From NCBI RefSeq assembly GCF_038562415.1, contig NZ_JBCFBA010000001.1, positions 310,001 through 374,000 of the forward strand: DNA of 64,000 nt, read 5' to 3'. The notes beneath the pieces are model-generated. The model saw only the letters and a list, made by a program, of their open reading frames with translations. It did no database searches and had not been told where the DNA came from. Each line of letters begins with the position of its first letter. Position 1 is the first letter of the stretch. This document shows positions 37,127-46,588 of this stretch, piece after piece. The stretch is from Solidesulfovibrio sp. (GTDB taxonomy: Bacteria > Desulfobacterota > Desulfovibrionia > Desulfovibrionales > Desulfovibrionaceae). The translations under genes and the position numbers were made by a program.

Positions 37127-38860
37127 TCAGGCGAACAGCCCGACCCGGGAAAAGGTCGTCACGTCGAAAAGCCCCTGGTCCGTGAGCTTGAGCGACGGAA
37201 TCACCTCCAGGGACAAAAACGACATGGCCATGAACGGATGGGCCAAGGCCTCGGGACCCGCGCCGGCCACCTGGCGGTAGGCCTGGCCCAGGGCCGCCAG
37301 CTGGGCCGTGACCACCTCCAGCGGCGCGTCGCTCATGAGCCCGGCCACGGGCAATCGCACCTGGCCCAGGACCTTGCCGTCGGCCACCACGGCGAAGCCG
37401 CCGCCCGAGACCATGAGCGTGCGTGCGGCCAGCACCATGTCCGCGTCGTTGACCCCGGCCACGATCAGGTTGTGGGCGTCGTGGGCCACCGTGCCGGCCA
37501 CGGCCCCGCGCTTGAGCCCAAGGCCGGACACGAACCCCAGGCCCATGTTGCCCGTGGCCTTGTGGCGCTCGATGACGGCCAGCTTGGCGATATCGCGCTC
37601 GGGGTCGGCCACGGCCAGGCCGTTTGCGATACGGGCCTCCACAATGCGCGCCTCGGTGACGATCTGGCCCGGGATGAGCCCGATGACCCGGTGGCGCGGG
37701 CCGCTGGCCGGGATGGCGAAGCCGGCCTCGGTCAGCTCCCCGCCCACGCGCATGGCCCGGGGCGGCGTCAGGCAGGAATGGTCGGCGAATTCCCAGTCGG
37801 CCAGGTGGCGGCCGTTGAGGAAGACATCCGTGATATCGAAGGTCGTAAGGTCCGTGACCAGCATGAAGTCGGCCCGGTAGCCCGGGGCGATGGCGCCGCG
37901 CCGGCGCAGGCCGAAATACCGGGCCGGGTTGATGGAGGCCATGGCCACGGCCCGAAGCGGCGGCACGCCGCGCGAGACGGCCTGGCGCACCAGGGCGTTG
38001 ATGTGCCCTTCCCGGCTCAGGTCCACCGGGTCGCGGTCGTCGCTGACCAGGGAGAACTGGGTGGAATTGTCCGCCGTGACCAGCGGCAGGAGCGTGTCCA
38101 GGTTCTGTTCGGTGCTGCCCTGCCGGATCATGACGTGCAGGCCCCGGCGCAGCTTTTCCCGGGCCTCCTCCAGTTCCGTGCACTCGTGGTCCGAGCCCGG
38201 CCCGGCCGTGACGTAGGCGTCCAGGGCCCGGCCGGCCAGCCCCGGCGCGTGGCCGTCGATGACCCGCCCCCGGGCCGCCCGCAGCTTGCGCAGCATGTCC
38301 TCGTCGCCGCCAACCACCCCGGGGTAGTTCATGACCTCGGCCAGGCCCAGGATGCGGTCGGGATAGCGGGCCAGCATGGCGGCCACGTCCGAGGCGCCGA
38401 TGCGCGCCCCGGAAGTGGCCATGTCCGTCGCCGGCACGCACGAGGGCATCATGAAGTAGCAGGTCACGGGCACGTCCCGGCTGCAGGCCAGCATGTATTC
38501 GATGCCGGCGAGGCCCAGCACGTTGGCGATCTCGTGGGGGTCGGAGACCACGGCGCAGGTGCCGTGGGGGGCCACGGCCCGGGCGAAGACCGGCGGCGAA
38601 AGCAGCGTCGATTCGATGTGGATGTGGCCGTCGATGAAGCCCGGGCACAGGTAGCGGCCGTCGGCCTCGACCACCGTCGCCGCCTCGCCCCCGGCAAAGC
38701 CGACGACGACGCCGTCGGCCACGGCCACGTCGGCTTCGTGGATTTCGCCGGAAAGGACGTTGAGCACACGGGCGTTTTTGATGCACACATCGGCCGGCGC
38801 CTCACCGCGCGCCACGGCCAGCCGCCGCCGCAGGATGTCGAGGCTTTCGGAATCGGGCAT
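37127..38860 (-). CDS. ade: Adenine deaminase
   Basis: A 577-residue amidohydrolase converting adenine to hypoxanthine and ammonia in purine salvage. The metal site appears as [34 protein letters not shown] and [12 protein letters not shown] follow; the C-terminal region has [19 protein letters not shown] and [15 protein letters not shown], typical of bacterial Ade. The ATG is at 38860, with AAGGAGAGCCC before it. It is divergent from tgt with only 57 bases between the starts. Confidence 0.95.
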   Translation of the reverse strand: MPDSESLDILRRRLAVARGEAPADVCIKNARVLNVLSGEIHEADVAVADGVVVGFAGGEAATVVEADGRYLCPGFIDGHIHIESTLLSPPVFARAVAPHGTCAVVSDPHEIANVLGLAGIEYMLACSRDVPVTCYFMMPSCVPATDMATSGARIGASDVAAMLARYPDRILGLAEVMNYPGVVGGDEDMLRKLRAARGRVIDGHAPGLAGRALDAYVTAGPGSDHECTELEEAREKLRRGLHVMIRQGSTEQNLDTLLPLVTADNSTQFSLVSDDRDPVDLSREGHINALVRQAVSRGVPPLRAVAMASINPARYFGLRRRGAIAPGYRADFMLVTDLTTFDITDVFLNGRHLADWEFADHSCLTPPRAMRVGGELTEAGFAIPASGPRHRVIGLIPGQIVTEARIVEARIANGLAVADPERDIAKLAVIERHKATGNMGLGFVSGLGLKRGAVAGTVAHDAHNLIVAGVNDADMVLAARTLMVSGGGFAVVADGKVLGQVRLPVAGLMSDAPLEVVTAQLAALGQAYRQVAGAGPEALAHPFMAMSFLSLEVIPSLKLTDQGLFDVTTFSRVGLFA

Positions 38861-38917
38861 GGGCTCTCCTTGGGGAAGACGTTGAATCCCGGGGAAAAAT
38901 TGCGTATATCACGGCAC

Positions 38918-40054
38918 ATGAACGTACCAGGAACGTTTACCTTGGGCCCCGGCGACGGCGCGGCCCGCACGGGCGTGCTCACGACCGCCCACGGCCGTAT
39001 CGAAACGCCCATTTTCATGCCCGTCGGCACCCAAGGCACGGTCAAAAGCCTGTGCCCCACCGACCTGCACGACTTGAAGGCGCAGATCATCCTCGGCAAC
39101 ACCTACCACCTCTACCTGCGCCCGGGCGACGACCTGGTGGCTAGGCTCGGCGGGTTGCACCGCTTCATGGGCTGGGACGGGCCGATCCTCACCGATTCCG
39201 GCGGCTTCCAGGTGTTCAGCCTGTCGGGGCTGCGGCGCATCACCGAGGAGGGCGTCACCTTCTCCTCCCACATCGACGGCTCCAAGCACCTCTTTTCGCC
39301 GGAAAAAGTCGTCTCCATCCAGCGAAACCTGGGCTCGGACATCATGATGGTCCTCGACGAATGCGTGCCCTACGGCGCCGACCGGGCCTACACGGAAAAA
39401 TCGTTGGCGCTCACCACCCGCTGGGCGGCCCGCTGCCGCCAGGCCCATCCGCCCTTGGACCGGGGCCAACTGCTGTTCGGCATCGTCCAGGGCGGCTTTT
39501 TCAAGGACCTGCGCGCCGAAAGCGCCCGGCAGCTCGTCGACCTGGACTTCGAGGGCTACGCCCTGGGCGGCCTGTCGGTGGGCGAGAGCCGGCCGGAGAT
39601 GTACGACATCCTCTTCGACGCCACCCCCCTGCTCCCGGCCCGCAAGCCCCGCTATCTCATGGGCGTGGGCGCGCCGCGCGATTTGCTTGCCGGCATGGCC
39701 GCCGGCATCGACATGTTCGACTGCGTGCTGCCGACCAGAAACGCCCGAAACGGCACGCTTTTCACCACCAAGGGCAAGGTCAACATCAAGCGGGCCGAAT
39801 ACCGCGAGGACGACTCGCCGCTCGACGCCGACTGCCCCTGCTACGCCTGCCGGACCTTTTCCAAGGCCTACCTGCGCCACCTCTACATCGCCAGGGAACT
39901 TTTGTCGTACCGGCTCAATACCCTGCACAACCTGACTTTTTTCTCCCGGATGATGGAACGCGCCCGGGCCGCCATCCGTGACGGCCGCTTCGCCGCCTTC
40001 CGGGCGGACCTGGAAGCCGTCTACCCGGAACACGAGGAAGGGGAAGAAGAATAA
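38918..40054 (+). CDS. tgt: Queuine tRNA-ribosyltransferase
   Basis: A 378-residue enzyme that exchanges guanine 34 of certain tRNAs for preQ1. It has [18 protein letters not shown] (catalytic aspartate), [16 protein letters not shown], the nucleophile region [16 protein letters not shown], and the zinc site [18 protein letters not shown]. The ATG at 38918 starts [19 protein letters not shown]. The same frame is open back to 37238 only because it runs antisense to ade. No clear ribosome binding site is seen. Confidence 0.96.
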   Translation: MNVPGTFTLGPGDGAARTGVLTTAHGRIETPIFMPVGTQGTVKSLCPTDLHDLKAQIILGNTYHLYLRPGDDLVARLGGLHRFMGWDGPILTDSGGFQVFSLSGLRRITEEGVTFSSHIDGSKHLFSPEKVVSIQRNLGSDIMMVLDECVPYGADRAYTEKSLALTTRWAARCRQAHPPLDRGQLLFGIVQGGFFKDLRAESARQLVDLDFEGYALGGLSVGESRPEMYDILFDATPLLPARKPRYLMGVGAPRDLLAGMAAGIDMFDCVLPTRNARNGTLFTTKGKVNIKRAEYREDDSPLDADCPCYACRTFSKAYLRHLYIARELLSYRLNTLHNLTFFSRMMERARAAIRDGRFAAFRADLEAVYPEHEEGEEE

Positions 40055-40058
40055 GATC

Positions 40059-40102
40059 GGGGCGCCGCCCCGAACCCTGCCGGGGGGCATGATGCCCCCC
40101 GG
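40059..40102. repeat. REP-like palindromic intergenic element B
   Basis: Two palindromes between the converging tgt and nitroreductase genes: GGGGCGCCGCCCC (40059-40071) and an 11-bp perfect arm pair CCGGGGGGCAT/ATGCCCCCCGG (40080-40102). It may act as a terminator for both genes. Confidence 0.6.
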
Positions 40103-40114
40103 ACCCCCTCGAAG

Positions 40115-40936
40115 TTAAAAAAACGTCACCGGCGGCATGTCCCGCGGCGGGATGGCCAGGGGCCGGGCGGCGCGCCGGCCGAGCAGCAAGGCGGCGTAGC
40201 CCTTGCGGCCGGCCGGGATGCCGAGCATCTCCCCCAGCGGCCGGTGCGCGTCCAGGGCGAAAATCAGGTAGCCGCACCAGCAGGCGCCGTAGCCGGCGGC
40301 CGCGGCCGCAATCTCCAGCCAGGAACAGGCGATGGCCGCGTCGAGCGCCGGGGTGATGCCCCTGTCCGGGGCATGGGCCACCACCACGTGGGGCGCGCCG
40401 CGAAAAACGACGTCCTTGCCCTTGCCCGCCGCCCGGGCCGCGCCGGCCAGGTGCAACTCCCGGGCACGCTCGGTCTTGGCGCCGACTTCCATGGCCATCC
40501 AGTCCAGTACGCCCCGGCGGGCCACGTCCATGCGCGCCGGGCCGTCCACGATCACATAGCCGACGTCCCGGGTGTTATGCCCCGTGGGCGCGTGGCGCAC
40601 GGCGGCAATAAGCGCCAGCAGCTCCTGGCGCGGCACGGGCGCCGGATCGAAGGTGCGGCAGGAACGTCGGCTGTCCAGCAGATGGCGCACGGCGGCGAAA
40701 TCCGGCAGGTCCTTGCGCCGGATGGGCTCGAATTCGTCGGCCGGCAGCAATTCGTGGACGAAGGCCCCGGCCGGGCAGGCGATGGCGCAGTGGCCGCAGC
40801 GGATGCAGTGGGCCTCGCGCCCTTCCAGGGCTGTCGGGGGCTCGCCCGGGGCGGCCTGGCGCACCAGGCTGGCCGGACAGGCGGCCACGCACAGGCCGCA
40901 GCCGGTGCAGGCCTCGGTCACGGTGAACAGGGGCAT
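40115..40936 (-). CDS. Ferredoxin-nitroreductase fusion protein
   Basis: A 273-residue protein. The N-terminus is a two-cluster ferredoxin: CTGCGLCVAACPASLV and CIRCGHCAIACPAG. The rest is a nitroreductase-type FMN domain (RRSCRTFDPAPVPRQELLAL, APTGHNTRDVGYVIV, CSWLEIAAAAAGYGACWCGY). It probably passes electrons from the clusters to FMN to reduce an unknown compound. AAAGGAC lies nine bases before the ATG at 40936. The start overlaps by one base with the stop of the upstream gene. Confidence 0.88.
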   Translation of the reverse strand: MPLFTVTEACTGCGLCVAACPASLVRQAAPGEPPTALEGREAHCIRCGHCAIACPAGAFVHELLPADEFEPIRRKDLPDFAAVRHLLDSRRSCRTFDPAPVPRQELLALIAAVRHAPTGHNTRDVGYVIVDGPARMDVARRGVLDWMAMEVGAKTERARELHLAGAARAAGKGKDVVFRGAPHVVVAHAPDRGITPALDAAIACSWLEIAAAAAGYGACWCGYLIFALDAHRPLGEMLGIPAGRKGYAALLLGRRAARPLAIPPRDMPPVTFF

Positions 40937-41874
40937 CACGAACCGTCCTTTTTCCCGGAGGATGTTGCGCCGAAGCGGGCGTTTAAAACGGCCAGGGCCT
41001 GCTCTTCCTGGCGCACGTAGAGGTCGGTGTCGAAAAGCGCCTTGTGGCCGCCCACGGCATGGCGCAGGCACGAAGCCAGGGGGACGTGAGCGAATTCGTG
41101 CCCCCGGCGGACCAGGTCGCCGAACCAGGCCACGCCGATGTCCAGCACCCCCTCGCCGGTCTCGGGATTGCCCACGTCCACATAGGCGCCAAACGGCCGG
41201 GCCGGGCCGGCAGGGCAGGTGTCCGGCCGGGCCTTGGCCATGTTGATCAGGCAGCAGTATTCGTTGAGCCGGCATTCCGGCAGGGGCCAGGGGTTGGCCA
41301 CGAGTTCGGGCCTCGGTTCCCACATGTAGCGCCGCCGGTAGATGGCCGGGTCCAAGGCGTCGTAGAGGCCGCGCAGGGTGGGGAAATCGGGCCGGAATTC
41401 CCGGTAGCGCCCGGGGCCGCAATGCCCCAGGTACTTGGCCGGGCACAGCCAGCACTGGCCGACCTCGCCCGCGCCCGTGGCCTCGCCGATGCGGTCGAGC
41501 AGCAGCCCCACGGCGTCGCCGATGAATTCGCAGTCGTTGTGAAGCAGCAGCAGGTAGTTTTTGTCCGTGCGCTCGAAGGCGTACTGGTAGCGCAGGCTCA
41601 GCCTGTAGTCGGCATCGCCGAGCCGGGCGGCGTCCACAGGGTAGCGCCAGTTCATGAAACGCGGCCGGAAATGGACGAGCCGTTCGCCCAGAAGCCGCCG
41701 GGTGTCGGCGTGGGCGAACAGGTCGTTGACCACGTCCGGCTCCTCGATGAAATAGATCGTGTCGATCCAGTGGCCGCTGTGGTGCATGAGCGTCAGCAGG
41801 GACAGGGCCGTCTGGGCCGGTTTGCCGAAAACGTTGATGGCCACGTCGACGATGCGGGTCTTGCCTTGCCTCAT
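40936..41874 (-). CDS. Putative glycosyltransferase-like protein
   Basis: A 312-residue protein without a firm family. It starts TRIVDVAINVFGKPAQTALS, and the segment KNYLLLLHNDCEFIGDAVGL looks like the DxD region of GT-A glycosyltransferases. Further conserved-looking pieces are the Cys-rich VGQCWLCPAKYLGHCGPG and VPLASCLRHAVGGHKAL. AGAGGAGCC precedes the ATG. It is followed by the ferredoxin-nitroreductase gene and preceded, 51 bases away, by the GT39-type gene, so all three may be one transcript. Confidence 0.55.
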   Translation of the reverse strand: MRQGKTRIVDVAINVFGKPAQTALSLLTLMHHSGHWIDTIYFIEEPDVVNDLFAHADTRRLLGERLVHFRPRFMNWRYPVDAARLGDADYRLSLRYQYAFERTDKNYLLLLHNDCEFIGDAVGLLLDRIGEATGAGEVGQCWLCPAKYLGHCGPGRYREFRPDFPTLRGLYDALDPAIYRRRYMWEPRPELVANPWPLPECRLNEYCCLINMAKARPDTCPAGPARPFGAYVDVGNPETGEGVLDIGVAWFGDLVRRGHEFAHVPLASCLRHAVGGHKALFDTDLYVRQEEQALAVLNARFGATSSGKKDGS

Positions 41875-41925
41875 GGCTCCTCTTGCCAGAAATCGACGGG
41901 CGGGCCTAGCCCCGCCCGGTCGCGT

Positions 41926-44247
41926 TCACGGGGCCGCGACCAGGCGCAAGGCGCGGAAAAAAAGGGCCATGGTCCGCAAATCCGTCGGCGCGAACGCGGT
42001 TTTGCCCTGGTTCCAGTCGGCGTAGTCGATGGTCACGACGTTTTGGCCCTTGCGAGCCTCCACGGGCAGGCGCAGGCTTTTGACGGCGTCGGCCGGCAGG
42101 TCGGCGAGCCTGGCCAGTTCCCGGCCGTTGGCGGCGATGGTCACGGTCTGGCCGGGGATGACGTTGGCGAAGTCGCATTCGAGCACGTACCGCCCGTCCT
42201 CGGGCAGATCGAAGGCCAGGCTGCTTCGCGGCCCCAGGCCCCAGCGCCAGAGATTGGCCGGGTTGTGCTCGATGGTGCCCAGGCTCGATTCGGCGACCTG
42301 CAGGCCCGGCGAATCGAAGCGGCCCGTGGGCGCGATTTCCAGGTCGAAGCCCCGGAAAGCGACGGTTTCCAGGTTGCCGCCGGGGTAGCGGGCCGTATAG
42401 GACGCGCAGACCGTGGTGACCAGCAGGCGCAGCCGCGTGTAGGGGCGCTGGCGCACCAGGCTGACCGTGCGCGCGGTCGCCGGGTCCGGGCCCGTGGAGG
42501 TGAAAAGCGGCAGCGGCGGCTCGTCGTCGAAGGCCAGGGCGTAGGCCATGGTGCTGTCGCGGCCCTCGTTGCGGTACTCGAAAACCCATTGCAGCAGCTG
42601 GGGCGCCTGCCCAGCGGCGTTGTCCACGGCATATTCCAGGCTGGCCGGGCTGTCGTTTCGGGTGGCCAGGGCCTCGCCGCCCCAATAGGGGTTGACGGTG
42701 ACGTCGGTGAAGGCGGCCACCTGCCGGTAGAATTCCGGAAAGGCCGCCCGGCGGCGCAGGTGATACGGCACGGCCGCGACGACCGGGGCCGGCTCGCGCG
42801 TAACGGGCAGCGTATAGAGCATGGCGTTGAGCACCGGTTCGGCCTTGGCGATGGGCCCCACGGCGGCGGCAAAGGCTTCCTCGGTTTTACCGAGATGGCC
42901 CCAGATCTTGTACGGCGCGAAAAACAGCAGGTCGAAATCCCCGGCCCCGGCCTCCAGGCGCTGGTGACGGAAGGGGTTTTGGGCGGTGAACCGGTCCAGG
43001 TACCAGGACACGGCATTGACCGTGCCCGGGTCCGAGGCGGCGAGGACCTGTCCCGGGCGCAGCCGCCAGGCCAACTCCCGGGCCATGGGCTTGGCATTGG
43101 TGACGAAGACCGGGTGGCGGTAGCTCGTCTCCTCGAAATAGGCCTCGGGGTGGCCGCAGGTCACGCCCAGGCAACCGAGGGCGGCCAGGGCCACGGCCAG
43201 GGGCGGGACCAGGCCCGGCCGGGGCAGGAGGCGGGCCGCCTGGCCGGCCACGAGGGCCGCCGGCACGGTCATGTAAAGGAAATGGCGGGGCGAGAAATAG
43301 GCGGTCTTGCGCATCAGAAAAAGGATCACGGCCGGCACGGCGACCAGCAGCAGGCAGGCGGCCAGTTCCCGCGGGGCGCGCCGGGCCAGGACCACGGCGC
43401 CGCAAAAAACCCAGGCGCCCATGAAAAGGCGCAGGGCCAGGTCGTCGTGGCTCCACAGGACCATGGCCGCGTATTGGGCGATGAGCCGGCCGATTTCCTC
43501 GTACCCGGCCTTGAAACCGAAAATCGACAGGGTCGTCTGGCTGGGCAGGAAGAAATAGAGCAGCACCGGCACGGCCACGACCAGGGTGCCGGCGGCGAAA
43601 AGCAGGATTTGGCGCGTGGAAACGCCGTTGCCTCCCGGCCGCCAGTTGGCCAGCAAAACGAGCCCCTGGGCGAAGACGATCTGAAAGGTGAAGTAGTGCA
43701 GGAGGAAAAGCGGCGCGTTGACGCCCACCAGGGCCCAGAGGTCGCGGTCGCGGCGCTCGCGCAAAAAGCGCAGCAGAAAGTATAGGGAAAAGACGAACAG
43801 CAGCGTCAGGAGGGCATAGGGCCGCACCTGGCGGACATGCCAGACCTGCATGGCGCTGCCGGCCAGGAAGGCGGCCGCCCAAAGCCCCGCCGCCCGGCCG
43901 TAGAGCGCCGTGCCCACCCGGTACAGGGCATAGACCGCCGCCAGCCCGCACAGGGCCGAGGGCAGGCGCAGGGCGAAATCCGACAGCCCGGCCGCTTCCA
44001 CCAGCTTGATCAAAAAATGATACAGTGGCGGATGCATCTCGCAGTGCCGGGCGAAGTCGATGATGTAGGCGGCCGGAAACCGGGCTGTGAGCGGCACGAG
44101 GATCTCGTCCCACCACATGGACGGGGTTTCCAGGTGGTAGAACCGGGGCCAGGCGGCCAGGGCCAGGAGGCAGCCCAGGGCCAGCCGCCAGGGCCAACCG
44201 GGGGCCTGCCCGGAGCGGCCTGGGGATGGTGGGGACAGTTGTGGCAT
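41926..44247 (-). CDS. GT39-like membrane glycosyltransferase with C-terminal soluble domain
   Basis: A 773-residue protein. The first 450 residues hold about ten membrane helices with the PMT/ArnT-type first loop (HLETPSMWWDEILVPLTARF), where the Asp-Glu pair is the catalytic region, and PPLYHFLIKLVEAAGLSDFA. These enzymes use polyprenyl-phosphate sugars. The C-terminal 320 residues are beta-rich and end with a carbohydrate-binding-like section (RYVLECDFANVIPGQTVTIA). The start at 44247 has no ribosome binding site. The acceptor is unknown. Confidence 0.75.
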   Translation of the reverse strand: MPQLSPPSPGRSGQAPGWPWRLALGCLLALAAWPRFYHLETPSMWWDEILVPLTARFPAAYIIDFARHCEMHPPLYHFLIKLVEAAGLSDFALRLPSALCGLAAVYALYRVGTALYGRAAGLWAAAFLAGSAMQVWHVRQVRPYALLTLLFVFSLYFLLRFLRERRDRDLWALVGVNAPLFLLHYFTFQIVFAQGLVLLANWRPGGNGVSTRQILLFAAGTLVVAVPVLLYFFLPSQTTLSIFGFKAGYEEIGRLIAQYAAMVLWSHDDLALRLFMGAWVFCGAVVLARRAPRELAACLLLVAVPAVILFLMRKTAYFSPRHFLYMTVPAALVAGQAARLLPRPGLVPPLAVALAALGCLGVTCGHPEAYFEETSYRHPVFVTNAKPMARELAWRLRPGQVLAASDPGTVNAVSWYLDRFTAQNPFRHQRLEAGAGDFDLLFFAPYKIWGHLGKTEEAFAAAVGPIAKAEPVLNAMLYTLPVTREPAPVVAAVPYHLRRRAAFPEFYRQVAAFTDVTVNPYWGGEALATRNDSPASLEYAVDNAAGQAPQLLQWVFEYRNEGRDSTMAYALAFDDEPPLPLFTSTGPDPATARTVSLVRQRPYTRLRLLVTTVCASYTARYPGGNLETVAFRGFDLEIAPTGRFDSPGLQVAESSLGTIEHNPANLWRWGLGPRSSLAFDLPEDGRYVLECDFANVIPGQTVTIAANGRELARLADLPADAVKSLRLPVEARKGQNVVTIDYADWNQGKTAFAPTDLRTMALFFRALRLVAAP

Positions 44248-44363
44248 CAAGGGATCAAAGGACGCTTGTGCGGCCGCACCCGGCCGTGGACAACCCAAGG
44301 GGACCGCCCCGGGGACGGGCGCGGGACGAGGCAGCCAAAGCCGCGTCGCCTGGGGCGGAGTGT

Positions 44364-44684
44364 CTAGGCCCGGCCGTTGCCGACGTGTTCGCCTTCCTTG
44401 GCTTGGCCCACGGACTGCTGCTGGGTACGCGTGGCTTCCAGGCGCTTGACGAAGGCGTCGCGGCATTCGTAGCTGCAAAAGGCGTAGACCTTGTCGCCGT
44501 CGCGGGCGCGGATGTCGGCGTCGGCCGGCACGTAGGTGCCGCAGACAGGGTCCTTGACCATTTCGCCGGTGGCGGCCATGCGCTTTTTCGACTCGGCTTC
44601 CTGGTCCTTCTTGCGGCCCCGGTCGCCCATGAACAGCTTGTACAGCACGAAAGCGGCCACGATCAGTATGAGCCAGCGGTACAT
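44364..44684 (-). CDS. Membrane-anchored YHS-domain protein
   Basis: A 106-residue protein with one N-terminal membrane helix (YRWLILIVAAFVLYKLFMG), a charged linker and a YHS domain (KDPVCGTYVPADADIRARDG, then YAFCSYECRDAFVKRLEA). YHS domains bind metals through such cysteines and are found in metal-handling proteins. AAGGAG lies seven bases before the ATG at 44684. It is on its own between folK and the GT39-like gene. Confidence 0.82.
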   Translation of the reverse strand: MYRWLILIVAAFVLYKLFMGDRGRKKDQEAESKKRMAATGEMVKDPVCGTYVPADADIRARDGDKVYAFCSYECRDAFVKRLEATRTQQQSVGQAKEGEHVGNGRA

Positions 44685-44716
44685 AACGCTCCTTGGAGGC
44701 CCTTTTCCAGAGCCGG

Positions 44717-45226
44717 TCAATCCTCGCTCCATAGGCTATTTCCGGAGATTTTGAAAGGGATTTTCGCCAGGGCCTCGGCCACGCTCCCCCCCTGCCCGTC
44801 CGGGATGGGGAGGTCCGGCGCCAGGTCGGCCAGGGGCACCAGGACGAAGGCGCGCTGGCGCAGGCGCGGATGCGGCACGACCAGATCCGGTTCGTCGAGA
44901 CGCTGCCCGCCGAAAAGCAGGATGTCCAGGTCGATGGTCCGGGGGCCGAAACGCCGGTCGGGGTCGCGCACCCGGCCAAGGGCCGCCTCGATGGCCTGCA
45001 AGGCCGCAAGCAGCCGCCGCGGCGACCAGGTGGCGTCGAGTTCCAGGGCCACGACCTGGTTGCGGTAGCCGGGCTGGTCGGGATCGCCCCAGGGCTCGGT
45101 GGCGTAGATCGGGCTGGCGGCGGCGAGCGTCGCCCCCGGGAGTGCGGCCAGGCGCTCCCGGGCGGCGGCGAGAACGGCCTCCCGGTCCCCGAGGTTGGAC
45201 CCCAGGCCGAGGTAGGCCGTAACCAT
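44717..45226 (-). CDS. folK: 2-amino-4-hydroxy-6-hydroxymethyldihydropteridine pyrophosphokinase
   Basis: A 169-residue folate-pathway enzyme that transfers pyrophosphate from ATP to the pterin. It has AYLGLGSNLGDREAVLAAAR, YATEPWGDPDQPGYRNQVV, RRFGPRTIDLDILLFGG and VVPHPRLRQRAFVLVPLADL. The ATG shares its A with the dapL stop (TAATG), so the two are coupled. Confidence 0.96.
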   Translation of the reverse strand: MVTAYLGLGSNLGDREAVLAAARERLAALPGATLAAASPIYATEPWGDPDQPGYRNQVVALELDATWSPRRLLAALQAIEAALGRVRDPDRRFGPRTIDLDILLFGGQRLDEPDLVVPHPRLRQRAFVLVPLADLAPDLPIPDGQGGSVAEALAKIPFKISGNSLWSED

Positions 45227-46395
45227 TAGAGTTTGCCGGCGATGCGGGAAAGCGCCTCTTCCAGGCGGGCCACCGGCACGGTCATGGCGATGCGGAAATA
45301 GCCTTCCCCGGGCGCGCCGAAGCCGTTGCCCGGCGTGACCACCACGCCCGTCTCCTGGAGCACGCGCGTGACGAAGGCGGCCGAGGTCTGGCCGGCCGGC
45401 ACCTTGCACCACAGGTAGAAGGAGGCTTTGGGCGTGCGGCAGGTGATGCCCATCCTGGTCAGGGCGGCCACGGCCACGTCGCGGCGCTCCCTGTAGACGT
45501 CCCGGAACTTGGCGGCATGGGGCTCGCCGTGCCGCAAGGCGGCGATGCCGGCTTCCTGCACAGCCTGGAAGATGCCCGAATCGACGTTTTCCTTGATCTT
45601 GCCCAGGCCCTTGACCAGGCCGGCGTTGCCCACGGCCATGCCGATGCGCCAGCCGGTCATGTTGTAGGTCTTGGACAGGGAATGGAACTCGATGGCCACC
45701 TCGCGCGCCCCTTCGATCTCCAGAATCGACAGCGGCTTGTCCGCAGGATCGTAGTACATCTCGGTGTAGGCGGCGTCCGAGACCACGATGGTGTCGGTTG
45801 CCCGGGCCTTGGCGATAAGCTTCTCGTAGAAGGAACGCGGGGCGGTGGCCGCGGTGGGGTTGTTGGGGTAGTTGACGAAGATCATCTTGGCCCGGGCCCA
45901 CTCGGCATCGGTCACGGCGTCCAGGTCGGGCAGGAAGTCGTTTTGTTCGATAAGCGGCAGGGTTTTGACCTCGCCGCCGCAAAAGCCCGTGGCCACGGGA
46001 TAGACCGGATAGTTGGGCGGGCACACCAGCACCAGGTCGCCGGGGTTGACGTAGGCCAGGGGGAAATGGGCGATGCCCTCCTTGGAGCCGATCAGGCTCA
46101 CCACCTCGCTGGCCGGGTCCAGGGCGACGCCGAAGCGGGCCTTGTACCAGTCGGCCACGGCGGTGCGGAAGGCCAGCAGGCCGACGTAGTCCGGGTACTG
46201 GTGGTTGGCCGGCTTCTTGGCCGCTTGGCACAGGGCCTCGACGATGAAATCCGGGGTGGGCATGTCCGGGTCGCCGATGCCCAGCGAAATGATGTCCACG
46301 CCACGGGCCCGGACTTCGGCCTTGACCCGGTCGATTTCGGCGAAAAGATATGGCGGCAGGGCGGCCAGGCGGTCGGCCATGGGGAATGCGGTCAT
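45226..46395 (-). CDS. dapL: LL-diaminopimelate aminotransferase
   Basis: A 389-residue PLP enzyme converting tetrahydrodipicolinate to LL-diaminopimelate in one step for lysine and peptidoglycan. It begins ADRLAALPPYLFAEIDRVKA; SLGIGDPDMPTPDFIVEAL is the substrate loop; FVNYPNNPTAATAPRSFYEK precedes the PLP lysine in EFHSLSKTYNMTGWRIGMA. This form is usual in Desulfovibrio and related deltaproteobacteria. AAAGGAG sits five bases before the ATG at 46395; the longer frame to 46596 reads through the promoter repeats. Related aminotransferases acting on other substrates cannot be fully excluded. Confidence 0.88.
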   Translation of the reverse strand: MTAFPMADRLAALPPYLFAEIDRVKAEVRARGVDIISLGIGDPDMPTPDFIVEALCQAAKKPANHQYPDYVGLLAFRTAVADWYKARFGVALDPASEVVSLIGSKEGIAHFPLAYVNPGDLVLVCPPNYPVYPVATGFCGGEVKTLPLIEQNDFLPDLDAVTDAEWARAKMIFVNYPNNPTAATAPRSFYEKLIAKARATDTIVVSDAAYTEMYYDPADKPLSILEIEGAREVAIEFHSLSKTYNMTGWRIGMAVGNAGLVKGLGKIKENVDSGIFQAVQEAGIAALRHGEPHAAKFRDVYRERRDVAVAALTRMGITCRTPKASFYLWCKVPAGQTSAAFVTRVLQETGVVVTPGNGFGAPGEGYFRIAMTVPVARLEEALSRIAGKL

Positions 46396-46443
46396 GGGGG
46401 CTCCTTTAAAGGCGTGTCTCGGCGCGCGGGGCGCGGGCAGCGA

Positions 46444-46472
46444 ACTTAAGTGCGACGAAATGACCCTGTCAA
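46444..46472 (-). promoter_or_regulatory. Probable dapL promoter
   Basis: On the minus strand a perfect -35 TTGACA (46472-46467), a 17-base spacer and TTAAGT (46449-46444). It lies about 50 bases before the dapL start, next to the tandem repeats. Confidence 0.7.
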
Positions 46473-46474
46473 GG

Positions 46475-46518
46475 CCGCTTGCCCACCGCTTGCCCACCGC
46501 TTGCCCACCGCTTGCCCA
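46475..46518. repeat. Four tandem copies of an 11-base repeat (CCGCTTGCCCA)
   Basis: Four exact copies end two bases from the -35 box of the dapL promoter, in the region shared with divergent xerD. Eleven bases is close to one helical turn. Confidence 0.9.
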
Positions 46519-46588
46519 CCTTCCCCCTCCGGGAACACGCCATTGAAGCCCGGTCCAAATCGTGTCACTGTCCGGCCCGGGCGCACCC

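Noticed and set aside
37238-38917. A long + strand open frame continuous with tgt
   Set aside because: It runs exactly antisense to ade, whose motifs are clear on the minus strand. The tgt family starts at 38918. High GC leaves such frames open by chance.
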